Part shown: positions 1-5,930 of the stretch, piece after piece
Position numbering within the stretch: the stretch's first letter is position 1
Layout: every line of letters begins with the position of its first letter
DNA from: Ruminococcus sp.
Lineage (GTDB): Bacteria; Bacillota; Clostridia; Oscillospirales; Ruminococcaceae
Length of the DNA stretch: 6,364 bases
Direction: 5' to 3'
Assembly (NCBI GenBank): GCA_017544125.1
Contig: JAFYET010000249.1
Location: 1 to 6,364, forward strand
Position numbers and translations under genes: made by a program
Notes under the pieces: generated by a model
Database searches by the model: none
What the model was told of the DNA's origin: nothing
The model's input: only the letters and a program-made list of their open reading frames with translations

Positions 1-2
1 TA

Positions 3-611
3 GGTATCGAGGATAAGAATTCGAGGGTAAAAGAGTATATCGTGCCATTTAAAACGCTTTCCGATGATCTGGAATTCAGCTTTATCTCACTTACTCCCGA
101 CAAGCCTATAACCACCAAGGTCTACAAGCGATTTGTTGCGGCTATGGAGGAGGTCTACGGAGACAGGGTGCTGCTGCCCGACTTCCCCACCGTTGACGAG
201 GAAGAACAGACCTTCTACCGTTCAATAATGCTTATCTCCCTTGTGCTGTCGGCTATCGCTGCAATCACACTGGCAATACTTTTCAGATTTATCATCTACA
301 CAAGGCGAAAATCTCTCGCTGTGCTGCGGCTCTCGGGCTGCACAAGAAACGGCGCAAGGCTTATGTATATAACAGAGGGCATCGGCATAACGGCTGCGCT
401 TTTCCTGCTCACAACACTTGCATATAATAAGTGGATACTGCCGCACTTGACAGTTTTCTTTGACAGGATAACTGAAGTCTATACGCCCACAACATACGTC
501 TATATAGCGGCGGTGTTCTTAGGCACGCTGTTTGTGGTGCTGTGTGCAATGGTCAGCTTTTCGGTGGATAAGCAGCCTGTTGATATGCTCAGGAAAGCGG
601 GTGGTCGGTAA
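3..611 (+). CDS. FtsX-like ABC transporter permease, C-terminal part (5' truncated by window)
   Basis: The reading frame is open from base 3 with no plausible start, so the gene begins upstream; the GTG at 42 is an internal codon without a ribosome binding site. The visible 202 residues hold a soluble, presumably extracytoplasmic stretch (1-72) and then three hydrophobic segments, at about 74-99, 118-140 and 163-187. Between the first two lies a basic cytoplasmic loop (RRKSLAVLRLSGCTRNGA), the position where FtsX/MacB permeases contact their ATPase. The end, QPVDMLRKAG, matches the usual FtsX-family ending (P-x-x-x-LR). The family moves or extrudes lipids, peptides and antibiotics, or transmits mechanical signals; the substrate here cannot be read from the sequence. 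The stop overlaps the next start by one base (TAATG), which implies translational coupling. The family call is firm; the function is open. Confidence 0.85.
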   Translation, partial: GIEDKNSRVKEYIVPFKTLSDDLEFSFISLTPDKPITTKVYKRFVAAMEEVYGDRVLLPDFPTVDEEEQTFYRSIMLISLVLSAIAAITLAILFRFIIYTRRKSLAVLRLSGCTRNGARLMYITEGIGITAALFLLTTLAYNKWILPHLTVFFDRITEVYTPTTYVYIAAVFLGTLFVVLCAMVSFSVDKQPVDMLRKAGGR

Positions 612-1843
612 TGTTCAGGCTTGGTACAAAGGAATATATAAGGCGAATATTCACAAACCTCTTTATAGCCTTGCAGCTTGCGGCGGCGTTTTTCATCATA
701 GCGTCTATAATCGCAAGCATAAGAACACGCACCACCCTCTATGACCCCATAAAGGAATATCTTGATAAGGACGGGGCGTATATAGCCCTGTCAAATACCT
801 CACTCGGCGGTATTGACAGCGAGGAAAAGCTAAAAGAGCAGATACCCGAGGCCGAAGATCTGATAACAGCTTATCATATCTATTTTGAAATGGATACTAC
901 CGGCAAGACTATCGCCTATGATAAGAGGATAGGCAAGAAGTATACCCCCTCGCTCGATGAGGGCAAATGGCTCGACTTTGATAACACAGATGAGATAACG
1001 GCGGTTGTGTCATACTCCTCCCCCTACAAGGTGGGTGATGTGATAGATGTGATATACCCTAAGTTTATCAAAATGGACGAGGAGACCTACACGCCTGTTA
1101 ACGAAAACATTCCTGTTAAGATAAGGATAGTCGGCAGGCTTTCGGAAGATGCAAAGCTCTACGGCATGGGCAAAGGCTTTGCGCAGAATGATGATTTCAG
1201 AAACCTCTATGAAAGAGCTGCCGAGGAGGAGGAAGAAGAAGAGGGGCAGGGCTCTGAGCCTGTATCTATGATAATATCAAAGGAAGCAGCAGAGAACCAT
1301 GGCTGCACCTGCTCTCTCGGTATATCAAAAGCGCTTATCACCTTAAAGGACGGGCTTTCAGCAGAAGAAGCCGATGCCGCCTACGCAAAGCTCAACGCCA
1401 TAGGCGCACCTATCAGAATGGAGAGCTTTGCTTCACGCACCAAGCGTTATGTTTATGACCAGCTTATACAGCTCTCGCCCATACTCATAAGCATAATAAT
1501 GCTTGTAACGGTAAGCACTATCGCCATAAGCGCCCTCAACGCCAAAATGGGCATGAAAACAAACGCCATATATGCCCTTATGGGCTGCACTATGAAAAGC
1601 TGCATAGGCATATACCTTGTAAACAGCCTGCTTACAGCCTTTACATCGGCGCTTATGTGTGCGGTATTTGTTAACGGCATGAAGATAGCAGGCAGGCTGC
1701 AAACCACGGTAATAGCCTTCGGGCTGCCCGAGATACTGGGCTGCGCTGCAATGGGCGGCATTTACCTGATATGCGCTATAAGCTCGCCTGTGATATATCT
1801 TTCAAAGGCGACGATAAAAGAGCAGCTGGCAGTAAGTGAATGA
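611..1843 (+). CDS. FtsX-like ABC transporter permease (second subunit)
   Basis: This is a complete 410-residue membrane protein with one hydrophobic helix near the N-terminus (about 14-37), a large extracytoplasmic domain (38-285), and three helices at about 288-309, 332-356 and 375-398. That 1+3 arrangement is typical of MacB/FtsX-type permeases. The loop after helix 2 (MGMKTNAIYALMGCTMKS) is in the place of the ATPase-contacting segment. The extracytoplasmic domain carries seven glutamates in a row (205-211) and a C-T-C pair (232, 234). The start at 611 is set by the one-base overlap with the preceding permease stop, so the two are probably made together and pair as a heterodimer. The ATPase gene follows after 10 nt. 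The extracytoplasmic domain gives no recognisable substrate clue. It could belong to an antimicrobial-peptide, lipoprotein or envelope-stress transporter. Confidence 0.85.
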   Translation: MFRLGTKEYIRRIFTNLFIALQLAAAFFIIASIIASIRTRTTLYDPIKEYLDKDGAYIALSNTSLGGIDSEEKLKEQIPEAEDLITAYHIYFEMDTTGKTIAYDKRIGKKYTPSLDEGKWLDFDNTDEITAVVSYSSPYKVGDVIDVIYPKFIKMDEETYTPVNENIPVKIRIVGRLSEDAKLYGMGKGFAQNDDFRNLYERAAEEEEEEEGQGSEPVSMIISKEAAENHGCTCSLGISKALITLKDGLSAEEADAAYAKLNAIGAPIRMESFASRTKRYVYDQLIQLSPILISIIMLVTVSTIAISALNAKMGMKTNAIYALMGCTMKSCIGIYLVNSLLTAFTSALMCAVFVNGMKIAGRLQTTVIAFGLPEILGCAAMGGIYLICAISSPVIYLSKATIKEQLAVSE

Positions 1844-1853
1844 GGTGTGAAAG

Positions 1854-2519
1854 ATGATAAAACTTGATAACATAGTAAAGATATATAACCCCAAAAAGTC
1901 AAACGAATTCGAGGCTCTGCACGGCGTATCCTGCGAGATAAAAGACGGCGAGCTGGTGGCGATAATCGGCAAGTCGGGCGCTGGCAAGAGCACACTTTTG
2001 CATATCCTCGCCTGCATTGATTCTTATCAGGACGGTGAGTACAGGATAGACGATACACTCGTCAAGCACCTCTCCGAGCGCAGATATGCCCGCATCAGAA
2101 ACGAGAAGATAGGCATGGTAATGCAGGATTTTGCGCTGGTGGAAGACTTCACAGCCCTTGAAAATGTGATGATTCCGCTTAATTTCTCAAAGAAAAAGAT
2201 ATCGGGCAAGAAAGAAAAAGCCCTTGCTGCCCTGCGCTCAGTTGGCATTGAAGACCTCGCCAAAAAGCCCTGCAACAAGCTCTCGGGCGGTCAGAAGCAG
2301 CGTGTGGCTATCGCCCGTGCGATCGTCAACGAGCCGAGCATGATTCTTGCCGATGAGCCTACGGGTGCGCTTGACACCAAAACATCTGCTGAGATAATGG
2401 AGCTGTTCAAGTCTCTTAATGAGCAGGGGCGGACGGTCGTCATCGTCACCCACGACCCGAAGGTCGCAGAGCAGTGTGAGCGTGTGATAGAAATTTCCGA
2501 CGGCGATATAGTGTCATAA
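1854..2519 (+). CDS. ABC transporter ATP-binding protein (MacB/LolD-type)
   Basis: At 221 residues it has the usual length of a LolD/MacB-class ATPase subunit. All nucleotide-binding motifs are present: Walker [10 protein letters not shown] (39-47), Q-loop Gln91, signature LSGGQKQR (143-150), Walker B ILADEP with catalytic Glu168, D-loop GALD (171-174) and switch His200. It should hydrolyse ATP at the inner face of the membrane and drive the two FtsX-like permeases encoded just upstream. GAGGTG (1842-1847) sits 6 nt before the ATG and overlaps the preceding stop codon, so the gene is clearly part of the same operon. Having the ATPase last is the reverse of the order in many BceAB-type loci. 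No active-site residue is missing. The hairpin terminator begins 5 nt after the stop. Confidence 0.93.
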   Translation: MIKLDNIVKIYNPKKSNEFEALHGVSCEIKDGELVAIIGKSGAGKSTLLHILACIDSYQDGEYRIDDTLVKHLSERRYARIRNEKIGMVMQDFALVEDFTALENVMIPLNFSKKKISGKKEKALAALRSVGIEDLAKKPCNKLSGGQKQRVAIARAIVNEPSMILADEPTGALDTKTSAEIMELFKSLNEQGRTVVIVTHDPKVAEQCERVIEISDGDIVS

Positions 2520-2524
2520 AAAAT

Positions 2525-2570
2525 GCTCCCATATGCTGCAAACGCAGTGTATGGGAGCTGTTTGTTTTTG
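2525..2570. terminator. Bidirectional rho-independent terminator between convergent genes
   Basis: GCTCCCATA (2525-2533) pairs perfectly with TATGGGAGC (2550-2558). The stem continues inward through two G-T pairs and four Watson-Crick pairs to a 4-nt loop (2540-2543), giving about 15 pairs. On the + strand the stem is followed by TGTTTGTTTTTG (2559-2570). On the - strand it is followed by a T-run, the complement of the A-run at 2518-2523. It lies between the stop of the ABC ATPase (2519) and the stop of the convergent amidase (2575), so it can end transcripts from both sides. Confidence 0.88.
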
Positions 2571-2574
2571 CTGT

Positions 2575-3657
2575 TTATCCCACCGTGCCGTCAGCATTAT
2601 TCTGCTGTGTGGCATCGGTGTTTGCATCTGTCTGCTGTGTGTCCTGCTGTGCGGGAATGTCAGTGCGCTTTAAGTTCTTGTCCTCAGCGTTTGGGTCTAT
2701 TGCATCAGCGTAGACTACATCGCCGTCCTCGGTGTGGTATGTGTTGGTGGCAGGGTCCCACTGCGGCTTGGTGGAGAGATACTGCCCCTCGTGCAGCCTG
2801 CTGCCCTGCTCGTCAACTATGCCCAGTTCCTTAGCCGTCTTGATTATAGCATCTGCCATGGCCTCGGCGTAGGCATCAAAGTTCTTGTCAAGCAGCTCGT
2901 TGTCCTTGTCGTTGGTTATAAAGCCCAGCTCAACAAGGCAGCTCGGCATATGCGTCTGGCGGTTGACCTGGTAGTTTGACTGGGGCTCACCTATAAAGCC
3001 GTAGTTTACGTTGCGGTTCTCGTTTATTCCTACACGGTCAAGGGCTGTCAGCAGGTTTGAAGCAAGCAGCGTGTCTGACTCGGGCTCGTGGTTGTTTACC
3101 CATATCTCAACGCCCTTGAACTTCTCCTCGGCGCTGTTTCTGTGAATGGATACGAAAAGGTCAGCCTTTGAATCATTCGCAGCTGTGCATATCTCTTCAA
3201 GCGAGAGCAGCACATCATCATTTCTCGTAAGTGCTACGGTAACACCCTTTGCTTCGAGTATCTCCTTTATCCTGGTACACATTTTGAATGTGTCGTCCTT
3301 CTCCCAGCGCTTGCCCGATTTGTCGGTAGCACCGCCGTCCTCACCGCCGTGACCGGGGTCAAGGCAGACTATGAACTGATAGCTGATATTCTCCTGCTGC
3401 GAGCTGTCGTCTTCGCTTTCATCAGGGGAGCTCTCATCGCTCACCGAAACTGCCGCATCCGTCACCGATGATGAATCATCACCAGAGCCCTTTATCGCAC
3501 CCACTATCGCCATTATGCCCTTTACAATGCCGAATATCAGCAGAATAAGCAGTATCAGCGCTATTATTATCCTGTCCCAGTAGACTTTTACTTTGGTGTG
3601 CTGCCCGGGTTTGACGGGGTCACGCCCGTATTTTTCTCTGAATTCCTCGTCTGTCAT
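2575..3657 (-). CDS. Membrane-anchored N-acetylmuramoyl-L-alanine amidase (Amidase_3)
   Basis: The enzyme is a zinc hydrolase that cuts the amide bond between MurNAc and L-alanine in peptidoglycan. The 360-residue protein has a short cytoplasmic N-terminus (1-28), one hydrophobic anchor (about 29-55), a Ser/Asp/Glu-rich linker (58-90) and the catalytic domain (about 94-280). Zinc ligands are His103 in [12 protein letters not shown], Glu119 (WEKDD) and His172 in SIHRNS; the catalytic glutamate is Glu243 in [12 protein letters not shown] tail of about 80 residues follows, ending in a Gln/Asn/Thr/Asp-rich stretch (about 334-360). The ATG at 3657 is chosen because AGAGAGG lies 7 nt before it; the open frame continues 29 codons further to a TTG at 3744, which has no comparable site. 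The anchor with N-in topology places the catalytic domain outside the cell. No SPOR, LysM or other wall-binding module is recognisable. It is transcribed alone and converges on the ABC operon. Confidence 0.92.
   Translation of the reverse strand: MTDEEFREKYGRDPVKPGQHTKVKVYWDRIIIALILLILLIFGIVKGIMAIVGAIKGSGDDSSSVTDAAVSVSDESSPDESEDDSSQQENISYQFIVCLDPGHGGEDGGATDKSGKRWEKDDTFKMCTRIKEILEAKGVTVALTRNDDVLLSLEEICTAANDSKADLFVSIHRNSAEEKFKGVEIWVNNHEPESDTLLASNLLTALDRVGINENRNVNYGFIGEPQSNYQVNRQTHMPSCLVELGFITNDKDNELLDKNFDAYAEAMADAIIKTAKELGIVDEQGSRLHEGQYLSTKPQWDPATNTYHTEDGDVVYADAIDPNAEDKNLKRTDIPAQQDTQQTDANTDATQQNNADGTVG
2601..2651. repeat. Short direct repeats (TCTGCTGTGT) in the amidase tail
   Basis: The 10-mer TCTGCTGTGT occurs at 2601-2610 and 2631-2640, and a shorter copy CTGCTGTG at 2644-2651. 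They encode the repeated Gln-Gln/Asp/Thr composition of the amidase C-terminus (…TQQ…). This looks like in-frame low-complexity expansion in a disordered tail rather than a regulatory element. Confidence 0.5.
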
Positions 3658-3664
3658 CTTGTTT

Positions 3665-3671
3665 CCTCTCT
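3665..3671 (-). promoter_or_regulatory. Ribosome binding site that fixes the amidase start
   Basis: Read on the - strand, AGAGAGG lies 7 nt upstream of the ATG at 3657. The alternative upstream TTG at 3744 has nothing similar, so the shorter 360-residue protein is the better call. The shorter form also starts with a conventional cytoplasmic segment before the membrane anchor. Confidence 0.75.
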
Positions 3672-3761
3672 GTATGTATGTGCGGTTTCTTTTGTCAGAA
3701 TAGTTGATGTGGTAAATCGGGGATTGTGCATTGACAGCTCCCAAAATAGTTTATTTTTATT

Positions 3762-3790
3762 ATTATATCATATTTTTCACCCTGTTGCAA
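3762..3790 (-). promoter_or_regulatory. Predicted sigma-A promoter of the amidase
   Basis: On the - strand TTGCAA (complement of 3785-3790) and a perfect TATAAT (complement of 3762-3767) are separated by 17 nt. Transcription would start near 3755, giving a leader of roughly 100 nt before the ATG at 3657. This start lies downstream of the -10 box and upstream of the amidase ribosome binding site, as expected. Confidence 0.7.
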
Positions 3791-3812
3791 TAAGCTAATT
3801 CTTAAAAATCTC

Positions 3813-3857
3813 CCACGCATAAATGATAATATTGTGTAAATCCCCTATAATGCGTGG
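3813..3857. repeat. 8-bp inverted repeat CCACGCAT / ATGCGTGG
   Basis: CCACGCAT (3813-3820) is the exact reverse complement of ATGCGTGG (3850-3857), with 29 nt between. It lies between the divergent amidase promoter and the upstream promoter pointing to argG. The arms are too far apart for a strong hairpin terminator and no T-tract follows. It might be a two-site operator with arms about four helical turns apart, or chance. A TATAAT at 3846-3851 overlaps the right arm but has no good -35. Confidence 0.35.
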
Positions 3858-3897
3858 TATTGTTTGTAAAATATTAACCATTCACCCTCCAAAAAGG

Positions 3898-3926
3898 TTG
3901 CAAAAGGCAATAAAATATGGTATAAT
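3898..3926 (+). promoter_or_regulatory. Predicted upstream promoter (P1) reading toward argG
   Basis: TTGCAA (3898-3903), a 17-nt spacer and TATAAT (3921-3926), with TGG directly before the -10, make an extended -10 promoter. Its -35 hexamer and spacing are the same as those of the amidase promoter. Transcription would start near 3933, about 215 nt before the argG ATG. The product would be a long argG leader or a small RNA; nothing in the sequence decides which. Confidence 0.6.
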
Positions 3927-3977
3927 TGTAATTGTTCACAAGGCAGCGCCGAGGTGTTTATGCGTTTATTCACGATT

Positions 3978-4034
3978 TTTGCATAAAAAATGTATATTTC
4001 TGTATTTATGCATACATATATGCATTTTATGCAC
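3978..4034. promoter_or_regulatory. Cluster of ATGCA/TGCAT palindromes, possible ArgR operator
   Basis: TGCAT (3980-3984) faces ATGTA (3990-3994). The palindrome ATGCAT occurs at 4008-4013 and 4020-4025, exactly 12 nt apart, and another ATGCA follows at 4029-4033. The arrangement of AT-rich, facing TGCAT…ATGCA half-sites resembles ARG boxes (facing TGAAT…ATTCA-like half-sites) bound by ArgR/AhrC repressors, which commonly control argG. The half-site spacings here are 3, 5 and 6 nt rather than a uniform 4, so the match is only approximate. The cluster is downstream of P1 and upstream of the main argG promoter. Confidence 0.4.
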
Positions 4035-4073
4035 TAAAAATGTGTATAAATCTTAAAATATACGCAAAAACGC

Positions 4074-4101
4074 TTGACAAAGCTGTATAAAGGTGTATAA
4101 T
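4074..4101 (+). promoter_or_regulatory. Main argG promoter (P2), consensus sigma-A
   Basis: Perfect TTGACA (4074-4079) and perfect TATAAT (4096-4101) are separated by 16 nt. The predicted start is near 4108, leaving a leader of about 40 nt before the argG ATG, which includes GGAGGT (4135-4140) 8 nt from the start codon. The heptamer TGTATAA occurs at 4084-4090 in the spacer and again at 4094-4100 over the -10, exactly 10 nt apart; a related copy (TGTATAAA) is at 4043-4050. Confidence 0.85.
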
Positions 4102-4148
4102 GATATTATATTATTTGCATCAAGTTTATTTATCGGAGGTTTTTTATC

Positions 4149-5378
4149 ATGGATCAGAGCATCAAAAAGGTAGTTCTTGCATATTCGGGCGGTCTTGATA
4201 CATCTATCATCATACCGTGGCTGAAGGAAAACTATAATAACTGCGAGGTTGTTGCAGTATCAGGCAACGTAGGTCAGGGTACTGAGCTTGACGGTCTTGA
4301 AGAGAAGGCTATAAAGACAGGCGCTTCCAAGCTCTATATCGAGGATCTTACAGAAGAGTTCATCAGAGACTATGTATTCCCCACAGTACAGGCAGGCGCC
4401 ATCTATGAAAACAGATATATGCTGGGTACATCCTTTGCTCGTCCCATCATCGCTAAGAGAATAGCTGAGATAGCTCTTAAAGAGGGCGCCGACGCTATCT
4501 GCCACGGCTGCACAGGCAAGGGCAACGACCAGGTGAGATTTGAGCTTGCTATAAAGGCATTCGCACCCGATATGAAGATAATCGCTCCCTGGAGAATATG
4601 GAACATCAAGTCAAGAGATGAGGAGATCGACTACGCTGAGGCGCACAATATTCCCTTAAAGATAAACAGAGAGACAAACTATTCTAAGGATAAGAACATC
4701 TGGCACCTTTCGCACGAGGGCTTAGACCTTGAAGACCCTGCTAATGAGCCCCAGTACGAAAAGCCCGGCTTCCTTGAAATGGGCGTATCGCCTATCATGG
4801 CACCCGATAAGCCCACATATGTGACCATCCACTTTGAAAAGGGCGTTCCCACAGCTATCGACGGCAAGGATATGGGTCCTGTTGAGATAGTTGAGACACT
4901 CAATAAGCTCGGCGGCGAGAACGGTATAGGTCTTGCAGACTTGGTCGAGAACCGTCTTGTAGGTATGAAGTCAAGAGGCGTTTACGAGACCCCCGGCGGT
5001 GCTATCCTCTACCACGCACACGAGGTCCTCGAGACTATCACTATTGATAAGGAAACTGCAAGAGTAAAGCAGTACCTCTCAATAAAGTTTGCTGACATCG
5101 TTTATAACGGTCAGTGGTATACTCCTCTTCGTGAGGCTATGAGCGCATTCGTTAACGAGACACAGAAGAACGTTACAGGTGACGTTAAGCTCAAGCTCTA
5201 TAAGGGCAACATCATCAACGCAGGCGTTACATCGCCCTACACCCTCTATGATGAAGAGGTCGCAACTTTTGATGAGGATAATGTTTATAACCAGGCTGAC
5301 TCGGCAGGCTTCATAAACCTCTTCGGTCTCCCGATAAAGGTCAAGGCAAAGCTCGAGCAGAAGAGAAACGCAAAGTAA
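4149..5378 (+). CDS. argG: Argininosuccinate synthase
   Basis: The enzyme joins citrulline and aspartate with ATP cleavage to AMP and pyrophosphate, giving argininosuccinate, the next-to-last step of arginine synthesis in the cytoplasm. The protein is full length (409 residues). Visible signatures are the N-type ATP pyrophosphatase loop SGGLDTS (13-19), [10 protein letters not shown] (90-99), [14 protein letters not shown] (119-132), APWR (146-149), [18 protein letters not shown] (267-284) and LYHAHEVLE (287-295), all characteristic of this family. The start is supported by GGAGGT 8 nt upstream and the consensus promoter at 4074-4101. argH, which often follows argG, is absent; the next gene is a pentapeptide-repeat protein 30 nt downstream, with no terminator between. 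Possible ArgR-like sites lie upstream. Residue 40 is Asn where many bacterial enzymes have Asp, but animal enzymes also have Asn there. Confidence 0.97.
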   Translation: MDQSIKKVVLAYSGGLDTSIIIPWLKENYNNCEVVAVSGNVGQGTELDGLEEKAIKTGASKLYIEDLTEEFIRDYVFPTVQAGAIYENRYMLGTSFARPIIAKRIAEIALKEGADAICHGCTGKGNDQVRFELAIKAFAPDMKIIAPWRIWNIKSRDEEIDYAEAHNIPLKINRETNYSKDKNIWHLSHEGLDLEDPANEPQYEKPGFLEMGVSPIMAPDKPTYVTIHFEKGVPTAIDGKDMGPVEIVETLNKLGGENGIGLADLVENRLVGMKSRGVYETPGGAILYHAHEVLETITIDKETARVKQYLSIKFADIVYNGQWYTPLREAMSAFVNETQKNVTGDVKLKLYKGNIINAGVTSPYTLYDEEVATFDEDNVYNQADSAGFINLFGLPIKVKAKLEQKRNAK

Positions 5379-5394
5379 TTTGCAAGGCGATTGC

Positions 5395-5401
5395 AGGAGG
5401 G
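5395..5401 (+). promoter_or_regulatory. Ribosome binding site that fixes the pentapeptide gene start
   Basis: AGGAGGG lies 7 nt before the ATG at 5409. The TTG at 5391, six codons upstream in the same frame, would place this site inside the coding sequence, so the ATG is chosen. Confidence 0.85.
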
Positions 5402-5408
5402 ATCTACT

Positions 5409-5849
5409 ATGAGTGAGAAAATAAATGACTTGCTTGAACCTGCGATAGACAAAAAGGTTGAGATAACCTATGACAGCCTTCCCGGTTCAAGATTTGAAGA
5501 CGTAAACCTCGGAAACGCTACATTTGACAATGTAAGCCTTAAAGAGGCTGACTTCAACGACGTAAATATGGACGGCACAAAATTCAACGACGTATCAATG
5601 AAGGGCTCGTCATTTACCGATATGTATATGGTAAATTCAAGGTTCTTGGGCGTTAATCTTTCAAGCAGCAAGTTCGGCTGCTCGATAATGAATAATGTTG
5701 AATTCAAGAACCCCGACCTTAAAAACTCCATATTCATGCACTGCGACCTCTCAAATGTTGAGATAAACGAGTGCATAATCGACGGGCTGAAGATAAACGG
5801 CATAGATATCCAGAAGCTTATCGAAAGATACGAGGAAGAAAAGGCATAA
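5409..5849 (+). CDS. Pentapeptide-repeat protein
   Basis: This small protein has 146 residues. After a 26-residue N-terminal cap it consists of 21 consecutive five-residue units (27-131) and a short charged helix (132-146, IQKLIERYEEEKA). The central residue of each unit is Phe (29, 39 … 109) alternating without exception with Leu or Met (34, 44 … 114), then Ile in the last three units. Such repeats form a right-handed four-sided beta-helix, here about five turns. No signal peptide, membrane segment or catalytic motif is seen, so it is probably a cytoplasmic binding or scaffold protein. It is shorter than gyrase-protecting Qnr/MfpA proteins (about 180-220 residues), so that role should not be assumed. 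It lies 30 nt after argG with a strong ribosome binding site and no terminator between, so it is probably co-transcribed. Fold is sure; function unknown. Confidence 0.92.
   Translation: MSEKINDLLEPAIDKKVEITYDSLPGSRFEDVNLGNATFDNVSLKEADFNDVNMDGTKFNDVSMKGSSFTDMYMVNSRFLGVNLSSSKFGCSIMNNVEFKNPDLKNSIFMHCDLSNVEINECIIDGLKINGIDIQKLIERYEEEKA
5553..5594 (+). repeat. 12-bp direct repeat, 30 nt apart, inside the pentapeptide gene
   Basis: TTCAACGACGTA occurs at 5553-5564 and 5583-5594, exactly one ten-residue period apart. Identity at DNA level suggests duplication or gene-internal recombination of a decapeptide unit, while the other units have diverged. Confidence 0.7.
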
Positions 5850-5861
5850 CCCCAGGATCAC

Positions 5862-5915
5862 AAGGCAAGAAGCAGGAGTACACATCATATTTCTGTTTCT
5901 TGCTTTACCTTTTTT
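5862..5915 (+). terminator. Rho-independent terminator after the argG operon
   Basis: Bases 5862-5875 (AAGGCAAGAAGCAG) pair with 5893-5906 (CTGTTTCTTGCTTT) over 14 positions, with two G-T pairs and a 17-nt loop. ACC and six T's (5910-5915) follow. It ends the argG/pentapeptide transcript. It is unusual in that the next gene's ribosome binding site starts only 5 nt after the T-run. Confidence 0.75.
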
Positions 5916-5930
5916 AAATAGGAGAAGAAT

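Larger units (their letters stand above)
3658..4148. other. Divergent intergenic region between amidase and argG
   Basis: These 491 nt contain no convincing gene. The part beyond about 3750 is clearly more AT-rich than the flanking coding sequence. From left to right it holds the amidase leader and promoter, an 8-bp inverted repeat, an upstream + strand promoter, a cluster of ATGCA/TGCAT sites, and the consensus promoter and ribosome binding site of argG; each is listed separately. No T-box motif, tRNA or clear attenuator hairpin was found by eye. Confidence 0.7.

Noticed and set aside
42..44. GTG as start of the first permease
   Set aside because: The frame is open back to the window edge and there is no ribosome binding site, so it is an internal codon of a truncated gene.
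3658..3744. 29-codon upstream extension of the amidase to a TTG
   Set aside because: It has no ribosome binding site, while the ATG at 3657 has AGAGAGG at good spacing; the extension adds no signal or motif.
3823..4056. Open frame of 77 codons (+) in the amidase-argG intergenic region
   Set aside because: It has no ribosome binding site, runs through the predicted P1 promoter and the palindrome cluster, and its Cys/Ile/Lys-rich translation looks like read AT-rich noncoding DNA.
3933..4148. T-box or other riboswitch in the argG leader
   Set aside because: No T-box sequence, specifier loop or terminator/antiterminator hairpin pair could be found; the region is mostly AT-rich palindromes suited to protein binding.
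4266..4268. Asn40 of ArgG in place of the usual bacterial Asp, as a possible lost key residue
   Set aside because: Human argininosuccinate synthase also has Asn at this place (ANIGQ), so it is a natural variant, not a defect.
5409..5849. Qnr/MfpA-type gyrase-protection (quinolone resistance) protein
   Set aside because: It is shorter than those proteins and shares only the general repeat; no specific loop features are visible and the neighbour is a biosynthetic gene.
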